Shown here: piece by piece, positions 1 to 11,489 of the stretch
How the letters are laid out: each line of letters opens with the position of its first letter
How positions within the stretch are numbered: the stretch's first letter is position 1
Assembly (NCBI GenBank): GCA_023362775.1
Contig: JALMGJ010000005.1
Location: forward strand, 71,602,963 to 71,666,962
Direction: 5' to 3'
DNA: 64,000 bases
From: Charina bottae
Taxonomy: Eukaryota; Chordata; Lepidosauria; Squamata; Charinaidae
Program-made: the position numbers and the translations under genes
Notes under the pieces: generated by a model
Database searches by the model: none
Told to the model about the DNA's origin: nothing
The model's input: only the letters and a program-made list of their open reading frames with translations

Positions 1-157
1 CAAGGTCCGGTGGGATGGTTTTATTGGGTTTTTAATTCTGTAAATCACCTAGAGTCACTGTGTGAGAGTTGGGCGGCCATATAAATAAATAAGGTCACCC
101 AGCTGGCTTCATGCCTAAGGCGACGGATGCCTTAACCACACCACCAAACTGGCTCTC
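1..157 (+). mobile_element. L2-type LINE 3' end plus MIR-like tail
   Basis: The first 93 bases read as an L2-type 3' untranslated end (cacctagagtcac, gggcgg, then ataaataaata). A second piece follows, reading ggtcacccagctggctt ... ccaaactggctct, which is the conserved tail seen again at 14038-14127 and 26810. It is the 3' remnant of two repeats cut by the window edge. No coding sequence is present. Confidence 0.6.
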
Positions 158-248
158 GCTTTTTAATCTGTATTCAGTAGCTATTCTTTTATCTTATTTT
201 CTTTTTCTCTTTTGTATTTCACTTGTTCAACAATAACAAAGTGATAAA

Positions 249-344
249 ACTAGATTAGTATTTGCTTCTAATTTTTTACAGAAATGGCCCCACTTCACTA
301 GATTAGTATTTGCTTCTAATTTTTTACAGAAATGGCCCCACTTC
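249..344. repeat. Perfect 48-bp tandem duplication
   Basis: Bases 249-296 and 297-344 are identical 48-bp units beginning actagattag and ending ccccacttc. The absence of any mismatch indicates a recent duplication or an assembly duplication. It sits immediately upstream of the CpG-dense block. Confidence 0.95.
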
Positions 345-509
345 CCCTCCATCCAACGATACTGCCCCCCCCAAGCATTTTTTTTGGATGGAGAAAGGTC
401 TCGCCATCCTGGGGGGGGGTGTTGATGGGGGAGACTTCTTGCTGATTCTTCCTCCCAGAGGAAAAGAAAGCTTTGCAATAGCCTTAATCTTTCCTCCCAC
501 ACCATCTCT

Positions 510-1070
510 ACACGTTCTCAGATTTTTTTTCTTTTTCCCGCCCAGCGAGGCGTTGTTAGCCCGACCCGTCGCCTCCTCCTGGGTCAGCCCCGGCTGGCGA
601 GCAACCTTTTTCTCCTCCTCTCCGCAGAGTTCTGGGAAATGAAAGAAGGAAAGGGGAGCTGCGCGGCTCTCCGACCGCTTGCTGAGGAGGGTAGCGAGCA
701 GATTCCACTGCCGCGCTGGAGGTGACATTATTTAGGGCCACTCCTCCTAATAATGGTGGGCAGCCAGTGCGAGCGCCGAAAGGAGGAGCCGCGGAGTTTC
801 CTGGCGTGAGATTTTATTTTACTTTTTATCAGAAGAAGGGTTTGGACTTGCAGCCCCCGCTTTGTAGACGTTCCTCGGCGGCGGTTGCGGTGTTGCGTTT
901 CTGCAGGGACGGAGCATCCCAGGGAGGCGAGCCGCGGTATGTCGGAGGCTTGAAGGCGGGAAAAAGTCCCCACTTACGCGGAGCAATCGCTGCCGGCATG
1001 AGAAACGCCCAGTTTGGCGGTGTGACCACGGGAGCATTCAGGGGGCTCGCTTTTTAACACGGTTTTGCTC
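510..1070 (+). promoter_or_regulatory. CpG-dense block, candidate promoter and first exon
   Basis: This stretch is far richer in G+C and CpG than the AT-rich sequence on both sides, as expected of a vertebrate CpG-island promoter. Several frames are open across it, but none resembles a known protein, and open frames are expected in GC-rich DNA. A possible splice donor (gccgcg then gtatgt) has its GT at 937-938. It would suit a non-coding first exon spliced on the + strand toward the exon at 14803. No TATA box stands out. The direction and the link to that exon are inference. Confidence 0.5.
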
Positions 1071-1202
1071 CGCAGGTTTAGTTCCGGAGGGCGACATTAA
1101 GAGGCTATCCATGCAAGCTATTTACAGCGTAATTCAACCCTCGTTTTGTTAACGTGACTCCCAACAGGCTATGATGACGCTATGAATTACTAGCCTCTAA
1201 AT

Positions 1203-1338
1203 CTGCTTTCTCAACCTTGGCAACTGTAAGATGTGTGGACTTCAACTCCCAGGATTCCCCAGCCAGCATTCCCCTGGGTGGCTGGGGAATCCTGGGAGTT
1301 GAAGTCCACACATCTTGGTTGCCAAGGTTGAGAAACTG
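1203..1338. mobile_element. hAT foldback MITE, copy 1
   Basis: The arms read tttctcaaccttggcaac at the left and its reverse complement at the right, with a central inverted pair around ggacttcaactcccagga. Identical 8-bp target duplications (ctctaaat) flank it at 1195-1202 and 1339-1346. The ttctcaacc ends and 8-bp duplication are hAT hallmarks. It has no coding capacity. Confidence 0.85.
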
Positions 1339-1346
1339 CTCTAAAT

Positions 1347-2234
1347 GGAAAGTATATTTTGCTGATTTCAGAATTACCATTGAAGGGGTAGGGTGTGTTT
1401 GCCAACTGCTATTTCATAGTGCTTCAGAAGGACTATTTAGCACAAAGCCGTTAAAATATCTTTAATACTTACAGGCATCATATTAATTTCAACTGGTTTT
1501 GGCTTAGAGAGACCGGCGGAACATTGTGGTGTGTAAACTGAGGTTTATAGCTTAGCAGTATGGGATCCAGGCTTATTCAACCAGCCATTGTTCTAACAAC
1601 CTATGGCATAGTAGGAAGTGTGAGCCTAGTCATAAAGATTTACTGCACGACTTAACGCTACTTTTTTTAAAAAAATAATCCACATAAATTAAGTTTATCT
1701 TATTTACTTGGCAGCTGAAGATGTTTAATTCTCACTGATGTTTCCACTGTTCCCTTTGTTTCTCTACTGAGTAAACAGCTTAGTATTTTTCATGTGGGTG
1801 ATAAAATCTAGCCTGGGAGGTGAAAGCAGTTTTGCACCTCATGTCATCAGGAATCAAGATCAGCTTGAAAGAGACTTCCCCGGATGGGGTGCTTTTAGAT
1901 AAAGCTTTTATTGTGAAATCAACCAGCTTCATTTATGGGACATATGGGGTGGCTGGATCTTTCTACTGTCCTGCTTTTTTTATCTGTTTTCTTATCTCAA
2001 TCATCTGATAAAGAATGATGAAATAGCTGCACAATACATTCTGATTGGTACTTCATTTTGGAAGTGCCCTTAGTTGTGAGGAATTTAAGTATTGGCTTTG
2101 TTTCCTTTAATGAGAGGAGTATAATACAGTTTTGTTTTGTTTTTTCAAGAAAAAGTAAGAGCAGCCAAAATAATCAGGAATGTTGAGAGAAAATAAGATA
2201 CCTTAGGTAGCTAGGCATGCTTTTTATGAGCTTG
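1347..2234. other. No recognised feature
   Basis: AT-rich sequence with only short open frames. I see no motif, repeat family or splice pair I can support here. Confidence 0.5.
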
Positions 2235-2244
2235 CCTAGTTTAC

Positions 2245-2532
2245 TCCTAGGGGCGTGGTGGCTCAACGGGTAAGACGCCAGGCTTGTCGAGTGAGCTCCT
2301 GCACTCGCCCCAGCTCTTGCCAACCTAGCAATTCGAAAGCATGCAAATGCAAGTAAATTAATAGGTACCACTTCGGTGGGATGGTAACAGCGTTCTGCAT
2401 GCATCATGCTGGTCATATGACCGTGGAAGCGTCTTCGGACAACGCTGGCTCTTCGGCTAACAAACGGAGATGAGCACTGGCCCCTAGAGTCGGACACGAC
2501 TGCACAAATGTGCGAGGGGAACCTTTACCTTA
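2245..2532 (+). mobile_element. tRNA-derived SINE with BovB-like 3' end, copy 1
   Basis: The head reads ggcgtggtggctcaacggg, a tRNA-type A box. The middle reads gccaacctagcaattcgaa, and the 3' end carries gagtcggacacgactgcac followed by acctttacctta. The B-box region is missing compared with the copy at 34921, so this copy has an internal deletion. The duplication cctagtttac flanks it at 2235-2244 and 2533-2542. Confidence 0.85.
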
Positions 2533-2654
2533 CCTAGTTTACCAGCTGTGATCCCATCTAGTGGAAACAGTTTGTGACATTCACACATATTTGCTTACTT
2601 CTGGACCAGACTATTATGCTTCTCATGTGTTCCATGTGGGCCTGAATTTGGTAT

Positions 2655-2885
2655 GTTCAACAGGTGCAGAATTCAGCAGCCTGGAGCTTAAGGCAACCAA
2701 ATGATCAAAGCATGAACAACTATTTCATATCAGCTGGAGTAGCTGCCACTTAGTTTCTAAATTCAGTTTAAAGTGCTGGTGATTTCCTTTAAAGCCCTAA
2801 GCAATTTGAGACACTGTGATTTGAAGGCTTGACTGCATCTGTATAAACCTATCTGGAACTTAACTTCAGTGCCTGCTATTATAAA
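2655..2885 (+). mobile_element. L2-type LINE reverse transcriptase fragment (decayed)
   Basis: Broken translation resembles the VQNAAARL ... FKVLVLTFKAL stretch near the end of vertebrate L2-type reverse transcriptases (ggtgcagaattcagcagcct, then tttaaagtgctggtg). Stops and shifts interrupt it. Assignment rests on recalled family motifs. Confidence 0.45.
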
Positions 2886-3065
2886 GCATTAGATTTATTT
2901 TATTAATGCAATTATTTTTATACTGTAGTTTTTCCTCAAAGGAGCCTATAACAGTATAAAAGAGAACAGTGAGGGGGGGAAAAAATCTGTCTCTAGTGCG
3001 TAAGAAATTGTGTCCAAGATCTACACAACTTAAAATGTTAGCTCTCCCAATACCACCCATGTCAT

Positions 3066-3135
3066 TCATTAAAATCAGCTGGGGAAGCCCTAGTTATGAG
3101 ACCATGAGTGGGGCTTCCCCAGCTGATTTTAATGA
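3066..3135. repeat. Perfect 25-bp inverted repeat with 20-base loop
   Basis: Bases 3066-3090 and 3111-3135 are exact reverse complements (core aatcagctggggaagccc) around a 20-base spacer. I see no target duplication beside it and no second copy in the window, so the element class is unknown. Confidence 0.9.
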
Positions 3136-3393
3136 CCCAGCACTCACAGTGTGGTGGCCAGCTTCTCAAACTCCATTCTTCAAGAAATGTGATGAAACTC
3201 TTCTGAGAAATGTTCAGCTGTCCCCTTCGCTGTCATTTAAAAAACCACCAAAGACATGCCAATTCTCAGAGACATTTATGGGATAACGACTACTCCAGCA
3301 CCAGACTGCTATTAAGGATACTTGTTCTTTTGCTTTTCTTTTCTTCACCTTTCTTGTAATTTTTGTGTTTATTGTTTTTGAAGCATTGATGGT

Positions 3394-3887
3394 TATTTAT
3401 TTATTAGATTTATATCCCACCTCTCTTGTACAGGAGCTCAAGGCTTTATTATACAGAGTGGTGGTTCTTCCTGTTTTCCTCCACAGCAGCAAAGTAGGTT
3501 GGGCTGAGAGTGGGGTATAATCTGGGTCTTCCTGTTCCTAGTCCAATGCTTTAACTCAGGGTTTCTCAACCAGGGTTCCGTGGCACCCTGGGGTTCTCCG
3601 AGAGGTCACTAGGGGTTCCCTGGGAGATCACGATTTATTTAAAAATTATTTCAAATTCAGGCAACTTCACATTAAAGAGGTAAGTTTCATTCTTTATGTT
3701 TAGTTTAAGAACACGGTTAATGCATATATACAGGCCCACACATGAAACAAATATAATAATTTTGTAACTTCTGGCCTATATTTGAGCCTGAATGTGCAGG
3801 GGTTCCCTGAGGGCTGAAAAATATTTCAAGGGTTCCTCCAGGGTCATAAAGTTGAGAAAGGCTGCCTTAACTACTATACCACACTGG
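3394..3887 (+). mobile_element. MIR-like/L2 tail interrupted by a hAT element
   Basis: Ttatttattagatttatat begins a repeat that continues with gtaggttgggctgagag and ends ctatacc acactgg. This is the same tail type as 13896-14127 but more decayed. The hAT copy at 3557-3864 splits it between ctttaact and the matching continuation. Confidence 0.55.
3557..3864. mobile_element. MER5-like hAT non-autonomous element
   Basis: It begins cagggtttctcaaccagggttcc and ends gttgagaaaggctg, with repeated ggggttcc motifs inside. This matches the layout of hAT-Charlie MER5-type elements. The 8-bp flanks ctttaact (3549-3556) and ccttaact (3865-3872) agree at 7 of 8 positions. No transposase frame is present. 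Confidence 0.8.
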
Positions 3888-4159
3888 TTTTAACACTTTT
3901 TTATTATTCTCTCTTTAAATTGCAATGCTTGTTAGCAAGATAGTAGTTTTAATAACTGAAAGCTAAAGATTTGCTGAAAATTCAACTGATCTGAGAATCG
4001 GGGGGCCAATAAATTCCTGTCCTTTCTTGGTGACAACTTTGTTTGCCAGAGGGTGGAAAAAGGAGCAGGGCTTCTGCTCTTCTGGACTTAAGCCCTACTA
4101 ACAGGAGAAAATTGGTTGAAAGTGCAATGGTGATTGGAACCCTGGGAGGAAGTAAGTGT

Positions 4160-4620
4160 GTTGTCCTTGAATTCATTATATCAAAAGGAGGAGAAATTGA
4201 GAGGAGCCAGACATTGATTCAGCTGCTACAAAGGCAAATGCTATTTTGGGATGTATTAACAGAAGCATAGAGTCTAGATTACAGGAAGAAATTGTCCCAT
4301 TCCACTCTGCTTTGGTTGAGTACTTGTAATACTATGTCCCCTACTATGTAGTCTGAAAAGGACAGCAGGAACGAGTTCAGAGGAGGGCTACCAAGTTGGT
4401 GAGGAGAGTGGAAACTGAGATACACTTAAATGAACTGGGTATATTTAATCTGTAGAAGAAAAGACTTCAGATACATAAAACATTGTCATATAGAAGAAGG
4501 AGTGGACTTGTTCTCTGTCATCTCAGAGATTTAGAGTGAATGGGCTAAAACTACAGGGAAATAAATCAAGGTTAGATGTTAGTGATTCTCTGATAGAGGC
4601 AGTCTGTGTAACCCTTGATC
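4160..4620 (+). mobile_element. CR1-type LINE 3' coding fragment (decayed)
   Basis: Phrases such as cgagttcagaggagggctaccaagttggtgagg and gaactgggtatatttaatct correspond to the ERVQRRATK ... ELGLFSLEKRR stretch at the end of CR1 reverse transcriptase. The frame is broken by stops and deletions. Only the C-terminal part of the reverse transcriptase region is visible. Confidence 0.5.
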
Positions 4621-6984
4621 CTTGATACATTTGGTTTTCCATTAGGAGTTCAGTGAACCCAGTTATTCTGCTTTTTAAAACATACTTTATGGTTTAATAT
4701 GATGTATGAATATGCCATGGTCTATTCAATATACAATGTAGTGTGTGATTCCAGTCATTGTTTTGAGGGAACTTTTTGGATCACATTATTATGAATTTTA
4801 TTGATGTGCAATCTCATTTATTTTCACTTTATTGAAGTAGGTTCAATCTCTAGGTAACTTAATTAAGGTATTTTATGGTGGGAAATTTTCCTCATGACCC
4901 TTGTGCCCTATTAAAAATCTCTATTCAAGAGGGCCCCTGACTGTCTAGTGTGAAATGAGGTGTGTATGTAGGAGGAGGGGGCTGAAGGATCAGGAAGAAG
5001 ATGGAAAAAACTTTTGTCTACACCACATTTCTGTAAATTAACTTCTAAAATTCTGATCTACATGCTGTAGCTTAACTTGGTTGTTGGTAAATTCTTGACA
5101 CTAAAATAATAATACAATTTCTGTAGTGACACCAAAGGGCATATGTTAATATTTTTAAAGGTTTTATTTCAGAAGAATGTTTAATTCTGCTGGGGTAGAC
5201 AAGTGCTACATAACTTGCAACTAATAATAGCAGGGTTGTTAACTGATGAGTCTCCAGTTCCATGTGACCTTAAATAGTGTAGAATTATTTGGTGTTTCAG
5301 ACAGTAGCAATGCTCTAATGTAGGATGTTCTCTTCTACAGTACTTCATCTATGCTACTGTGAACATCAAAACATGCATTTGATCTGAAGTTTGAGATTTT
5401 TAGAGGATTGATACAAAACAGTGGCTTAGTAAGCTAATTTATTCATAATAGTTCTGGTATTAATAGGTCGCATTTAAATAATTTCTGCTATGATACATTT
5501 CTACAATATATATTATACAGCAGAGATTTGCAATACCAGGGTTATTGACATGGGAAACATTGGAGGAGGGAGTGTTATGTATGTTGAGGACTTGGAGAAA
5601 AAGCAGGATATAAATCTAAAAAACAAGTCTTACAAAAATGTCAGTTCCCCTAAAGCTGTGTGACAACCCTCAGAACCATGCTAAAATTGTCCTGCATTGT
5701 AATTTTTAATATGCTAAAATAATAAAATTATTAAATACAGATTAATTATATAAAATGCATATTCATTTTAATTCAGTTTTCACCTTTTCATCCTTACACA
5801 CCCAGTTTTGGCTGCCCCTAGATGCTGCTTAGGAGCCAAGGATGGCCTTTGCCCCCCCCCCCCCTTACAAAATTTTGTATGCCCAGCTTTAAATTCCTAC
5901 AAATAACTACTGTAGTAACATACATACATACATACATAATTTTAAATAAGTGTGTCTCTTGCTGTTCTTGTTTTTATTCCCACAAAGAATAAGCTATTGT
6001 TCTATATGCCATAATAAGAACATGAAGTTTCATGACTGAAAAGATCCATGAAGATGTCATAGGATGCTTTGATTGTAATAATCAGAAGTTTGATGAAAGA
6101 AAATGTTAAAATGTTGAACTCTTGAACAACAAATGTAATATAAAATTTAACAAATAACAGCTGTCCCATTTAATACTGTACGAAGTTCACAGGGGATGAG
6201 GAACTGTGGCAGACATATATATCAATTCTTTTGGATAAAAGTTTAATGTTTAATTGGGAACATCAACATATTTTTAATATACCTAGCATTTATTCAAAAT
6301 AGCAGTTCCTTTTAGATGGCTTGAAATTAGAATAGCAAGATTAACATGCCCAAGGAACATTCATCTGTAATTGTGTTTGGTTCATAGGTGGCATCTGTCT
6401 ACCACTATTATGTGTAGAACTGAACAGAGTCCACTGAAGTGGGTGGGTATATTAAATCTAATTAATAATAATAGTTGCTTGCTTGAGAAGTTTTTGCTGA
6501 TGAATAAATAGAGAACTTTGTTATGGGCAACGCTGAGTACAAATCACAGCCAGCTGAGTGTAGATTAGAACTACAGAAATTAAATTGTTATAGTATCATC
6601 AATAATAAATAGGACAAAAATGGCACAAGATGTTTTATCACTGGTAAATTACCCCAGTGTTGATTGCCAAAAAGTATAAGCCATTTCCTAAAAACTGTTG
6701 AAAATGCAATAATCAGGTCATATTTGACCATGCTGTACAGTCCAGCAATTCTGGAAGATGATTGATTAAAGAATAACCTAAATTTTAAAGGTTGAATTTT
6801 CTTTCCTGTCTGTTGTTTTTATGTTAAGCAGTACCAAATCTGGCTTTTAAAAATTTTTCTGTGTTTTAAATATCTACTACAATAAATAAATAAAAATGCC
6901 TTTAAAAAAAAGTAAGAAAAAATAATAAATAGGAGAAAGCTGGCTAAGCTGGTCACTACACGTAGTTTTCTTGGCAGCAGTAAA
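4621..6984. other. No recognised gene; simple repeats only
   Basis: Long AT-rich stretch. I see a run of C near 5851-5864 and a short CATA tandem at about 5914-5938. No open frame resembles a protein and no repeat family is identifiable with confidence. Confidence 0.5.
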
Positions 6985-7179
6985 ACAGACATTGACATAC
7001 TGTGGCTTGAATCATGTCAACTGGATTTCTATTTTCTTAGTGGAAACGTTTCACTCCTTATCCAAGGAGCTTCTTCAGTCTGAGTAAAGTTAGTAAGGGA
7101 ATCCTTAAATATGTTTCTAGGGTGGCTGTGTGACCTTGCACCTGGGGCTAGGTCATGGTTATTTTTGAGATGTTTGTTT

Positions 7180-7530
7180 CTAAGTCCCTTTATCATCTAA
7201 AGGAGGATCGTTAAGATTACCCTGCTGCTGTTGAGCTTGTGAAATGGTCTTAATCTTCCTAGGCACAGAAGACAAAGCAGGAAGGAAGATAGGGGAAAGG
7301 TTATGCCTGAGGCCCCCACCTCTATTCAAGGAAGGATTTTCCAAGTTGGCATAAATGGATTCCTTGACCCCTCTCTCAAACCACCTATCTTCTCTGTCTA
7401 AAATGTGAACATTAATGTCCTCAAATGAGTGTCCTTTTTCTTTTAGATGAAGATAAACTGCTGACTCTGGTCCTGTGGTGTTACTTCTCCTGTGTTGGGC
7501 CATCCTCCTGTACAAAGGTTGTTTGGTGTT
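7180..7530 (-). pseudogene. Penelope GIY-YIG endonuclease C-terminal fragment, left arm
   Basis: The minus-strand frame reads TKQPLYRRMAQHRRSN, then VYLHLKEKGHSFED, EDRWFERGVKESIY and PSLNRGGGLRHNLSP. This is the usual C-terminal half of the GIY-YIG nuclease of Penelope-like retroelements; the GIY and YIG motifs and the reverse transcriptase are absent. The conserved glutamate lies in GVKESIY. The frame starts in the 26-base centre of the snap-back, so it extends slightly further toward the N-terminus than the right-arm copy. It is a fragment, not a host gene. Confidence 0.8.
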
Positions 7531-7855
7531 GATGGCCCAACACAGGAGAAGTAACACCACAGGACCAGAGTCAGCAGTTTATCTTCATCTGAAAGAAAAA
7601 GGACACTCATTTGAGGACATTAATGTTCACATTTTAGACAGAGAAGATAGGTGGTTTGAGAGAGGGGTCAAGGAATCCATTTATGCCAACTTGGAAAATC
7701 CTTCCTTGAATAGAGGTGGGGGCCTCAGGCATAACCTTTCCCCTATCTTCCTTCCTGCTTTGTCTTCTGTGCCTAGGAAGATTAAGACCATTTCACAAGC
7801 TCAACAGCAGCAGGGTAATCTTAACGATCCTCCTTTAGATGATAAAGGGACTTAG
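7531..7855 (+). pseudogene. Penelope GIY-YIG endonuclease C-terminal fragment, right arm
   Basis: This is the inverted copy of the left-arm fragment, starting at MAQHRRSN and reading through VYLHLKEKGHSFED, WFERGVKESIY and GGGLRHNLSP to a stop after DDKGT. Frame and length match the left arm, and the few nucleotide differences do not interrupt it. Upstream residues in this frame come from the centre of the palindrome and are not nuclease sequence. The open frame on both strands follows from the inverted duplication. Confidence 0.8.
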
Positions 7856-8137
7856 AAACAAACATCTCAAAAATAACCATGACCTAGCCCCAGGTGCAAG
7901 GTCACACAGCCAGCCTAGAAACATATTTAAGGATTCCCTTACTAACTTTACTCAGACTGAAGAAGCTCCTTGGATAAGGAGTGAAACGTTTCCACTAAGA
8001 AAATAGAAATCCAGTTGACATGATTCAAGCCACAGACTGTTCCACCTGGATGACTGAGAACCTTCATAGACAGACATTGACATAGTGTTCCATGGCCTTT
8101 CTGGGTATTTTTTCATCTTCCCAGACTAGCCTATAGC

Positions 8138-8196
8138 TGAAGGTCTTTCATCCAGGTATTAACCAATTCCAAACTACCTAGCTTTTGAGAGACCAG
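8138..8196 (-). repeat. 5S rRNA-like remnant, copy 1
   Basis: The + strand reads ggtctttcatccaggtatt ... aacca ... tagcttttgagaga. This tracks the reverse complement of vertebrate 5S rRNA (ggtctcccatccaagtact, tagcttccgagat) with correct spacing but many changes. It is probably an old 5S-derived SINE or 5S pseudogene. Confidence 0.4.
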
Positions 8197-8923
8197 CCAC
8201 CTTTGGCTGTGTGCTGCCTCATGCTGTAGAGCTAATACATAGCACAGGAAATTTCCATTATTTTCAACCCCTGCTCAGCCCAGATAGTTTCTCAACCTAA
8301 CTAATTTTAAGGAGGATAAATGGAATGGGGTAGAACTTAGGGGATTTTTAGCTGCTATGAGAGCAGTTGTGCTAAAGGCAGTTGCTTAACAGACTGCTAA
8401 GCATCTTAATAATGTATTTTACTGAGAGGAAACTACAGCATGTTGTTTTTCAGTGTATCCATATTTAGTGAAGTATGTTCTATATGATCTACATACAGTA
8501 TATGTGTTATTAGTATTTTTAAATCACAGGAGCAGCAATAATACTTTACATTTGCAAATAATGCTTTGAAGTTCTCAAAAAACTTCACCTGAATTATCTA
8601 GCTGTAATCTGTATAACAACCCTGAAAAGTAAGTCTGAATTATCCCCCATGTTGCAGAAGGGACTGGTTCAATGGGCAAGAAAAGCAACATCTTGCTTAA
8701 GGTGGTGTTCAGAGTAGGGACTTAATACAATTAGGTACTTAGAACTTACAAAGAAGAAAAGAGCCATACCCTGAACGATAAATACCAAATGAATAGGCAA
8801 CTTTAAAAAAAAAAGCAGGAGGACATGAGATCATATAGCTAACATAACATGGGTATTAGAGTTAACAAGGGAATACATGAAAAAGGCATTTGATAGGAGG
8901 CATTTGATTTCATAGGAGGCAGG
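8197..8923. other. No recognised feature
   Basis: AT-rich sequence with no supported gene or repeat. Confidence 0.45.
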
Positions 8924-8936
8924 AGTAATAGGTATG

Positions 8937-8999
8937 GCTGTTGTGGGTCTTCCGGGCTGTGTGGCCGTGTTCTGGAAGTTGTGGTTCCTTCGACAATAC
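8937..8999 (+). mobile_element. 63-bp Penelope micro-insertion
   Basis: The 63 bases start gctgttgtgggtcttccggg, exactly like the left end of the element at 38134, and end ttcgacaatac, exactly like its right end at 39603. Nearly everything between is missing. A perfect 13-bp duplication (agtaataggtatg) flanks it at 8924-8936 and 9000-9012, so it inserted as a unit or was deleted internally after insertion. Confidence 0.85.
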
Positions 9000-9342
9000 A
9001 GTAATAGGTATGTTTACTGCCTTGAGTTACAGTTGCAATCGAAATGACTTCTCCAGTCTCAAAATTATTCAACCCCGTCATGGCAAGCATCTTCAGCACC
9101 CTTTTGCTGTTATGACCTGCTGCAAATGAGATGCATAGCCAGACACCAGCTTCTGGCAGCATTCCTGAGGAATCTTAGCCCATTCCTCATGAGCAATGGC
9201 CTCCAGTTCAGTAATAGTCTTGGGTTTGCATGCTGCAACCGCCTTCTTCAAATCCCACCAGAGATTTTCTATGGGGTTCAAGTCAGGTGACTGTGATGGT
9301 CACTGTAGAATCTTGCAGGACTTCTGCATCCAAGCCTTAGTG

Positions 9343-10426
<1,084 letters not shown>

Positions 10427-10505
10427 TTATCTTTTTGGACCATTCTTTTGACTTAGCCATATTTCTAACATGCAGTCAAACATGACACTCAACAAACCTC
10501 TAGCC

Positions 10506-10734
10506 CAGAGCTTTCCAAACTGTGTGTCGCGACACAAAAGTGTGTCGCCACACGCAGCGTGGTGTGTCGCCACACCACCCAGAAGCGGCGGCGCGCGCGT
10601 GCACGGCGACTGCCGTGCACGCGCGCGCCGCAGCACGCCCCCCGCCCCGCGGCACGCCCCTCCCACACCGCCACCGTGCGCACGCGCCGCCGCCACCGGG
10701 TGTGTCGCCAGCGGCGGCACTTTGGAAAGCCCTG
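10506..10734. mobile_element. hAT element, gacacac family, copy 2 (inside Tc1)
   Basis: It starts cagagctttccaaactgtgtg and ends cactttggaaagccctg, with a perfect 8-bp duplication (ctctagcc) at 10498-10505 and 10735-10742. The interior is extremely CpG-rich and contains a 20-bp perfect palindrome arm pair (10588-10607 and 10612-10631). It lies just upstream of the Tc1 transposase start. No protein is encoded. Confidence 0.93.
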
Positions 10735-11107
10735 CTCTAGCCAGTTCAGGTATTTCATGTGTTCCAGCTCAAGCACACCTGGTGCAACTAATGAAGCCCT
10801 TGATTAGTTGTATCAGGTGTGCTTGAGACAACACCTGTTTTGCATACTGTATTGTATGTGTGCTGTTGTGTCGGATTCTATTCAGGGGGTTGAATAATTT
10901 TGAGACTGGAGAAGTCATTATAAGTTGCATTTTCAGTTGAACTTGGGGACACCACTTGAAGCATTTGTTGTGTTGCACTATTTCAATTGCTTTTGTTTGA
11001 TTTGTTCATTGCAAACAGCTGAAAGTCTGTAAATTTTGACAATAAACCTGATTTGCAATGTGGGTTGAATAATTTCAATTGCAACTGTATATATAAAAAA
11101 GGCATGA

Positions 11108-11136
11108 TGGTAGTAGTAGTAGTAGTAGTAGTAGTA

Positions 11137-11175
<39 letters not shown>
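11108..11175. repeat. TAG/TAA compound microsatellite
   Basis: About ten TAG units run directly into about thirteen TAA units. It lies about 20 bases beyond the right TA of the Tc1 insertion. Confidence 0.95.
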
Positions 11176-11176
<1 letters not shown>

Positions 11177-11234
11177 AGAACACAGTAAGATTAGTGCCAG
11201 AAAACCTGATTATTCTTGTGAGTAATCTTTAGAA

Positions 11235-11461
11235 CAGTGCTTTCCAAACTGCCGCCTTTGGCGATACACCAACGGCGGCGGCGCGGCGGCGTGTACGGTG
11301 GTGATGGCAACGGCTGCAGCCTCGTGTTTTCCACTAAAACCCAGAAGCGCTGATGGCGCGCCGCTGCCGACGATGCCATACATGACGACGCCGTGCACGT
11401 CCACTTCCGGGTTTTGTCGTGACACACTAAAGTGTCGCGACACACAGTTTGGAAAGCTCTG
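11235..11461. mobile_element. hAT element, gacacac family, copy 3
   Basis: It starts cagtgctttccaaactgccg and ends acacagtttggaaagctctg, with a perfect 8-bp duplication (ctttagaa) at 11227-11234 and 11462-11469. The interior is GC-rich like copy 2. It sits about 150 bp beyond the Tc1 element. Confidence 0.92.
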
Positions 11462-11489
11462 CTTTAGAACAAACCAGAAACCATGGTAA

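Larger units (their letters stand above)
7000..8069. mobile_element. Snap-back Penelope-like element
   Basis: A 15-bp target duplication (acagacattgacata) flanks the insertion at 6985-6999 and 8070-8084. Inside, bases 7000-7504 and 7531-8035 are 505-bp inverted arms; I found two mismatches by eye. A 26-base centre and a 34-base single-copy tail (8036-8069, ending with gatgactgagaaccttcat) complete it. Both arms encode the same C-terminal piece of a Penelope GIY-YIG endonuclease, so open frames appear on both strands. The outer parts carry the gaaacgtttcactcc block typical of Penelope terminal repeats. It lacks the reverse transcriptase and cannot be autonomous. Confidence 0.85.

Noticed and set aside
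310..1057. Overlapping open frames on both strands in the GC-rich block
   Set aside because: GC-rich DNA lacks stops by chance. None of the translations shows domain-like sequence, and frames on both strands compete.
2969..3286. A 105-residue + frame
   Set aside because: It runs through the perfect hairpin at 3066-3135, and its two halves encode unrelated low-information text.
5914..5938. Short CATA tandem as a possible CRISPR-like or regulatory array
   Set aside because: It is a plain microsatellite without spacers. No CRISPR array exists anywhere in the window.
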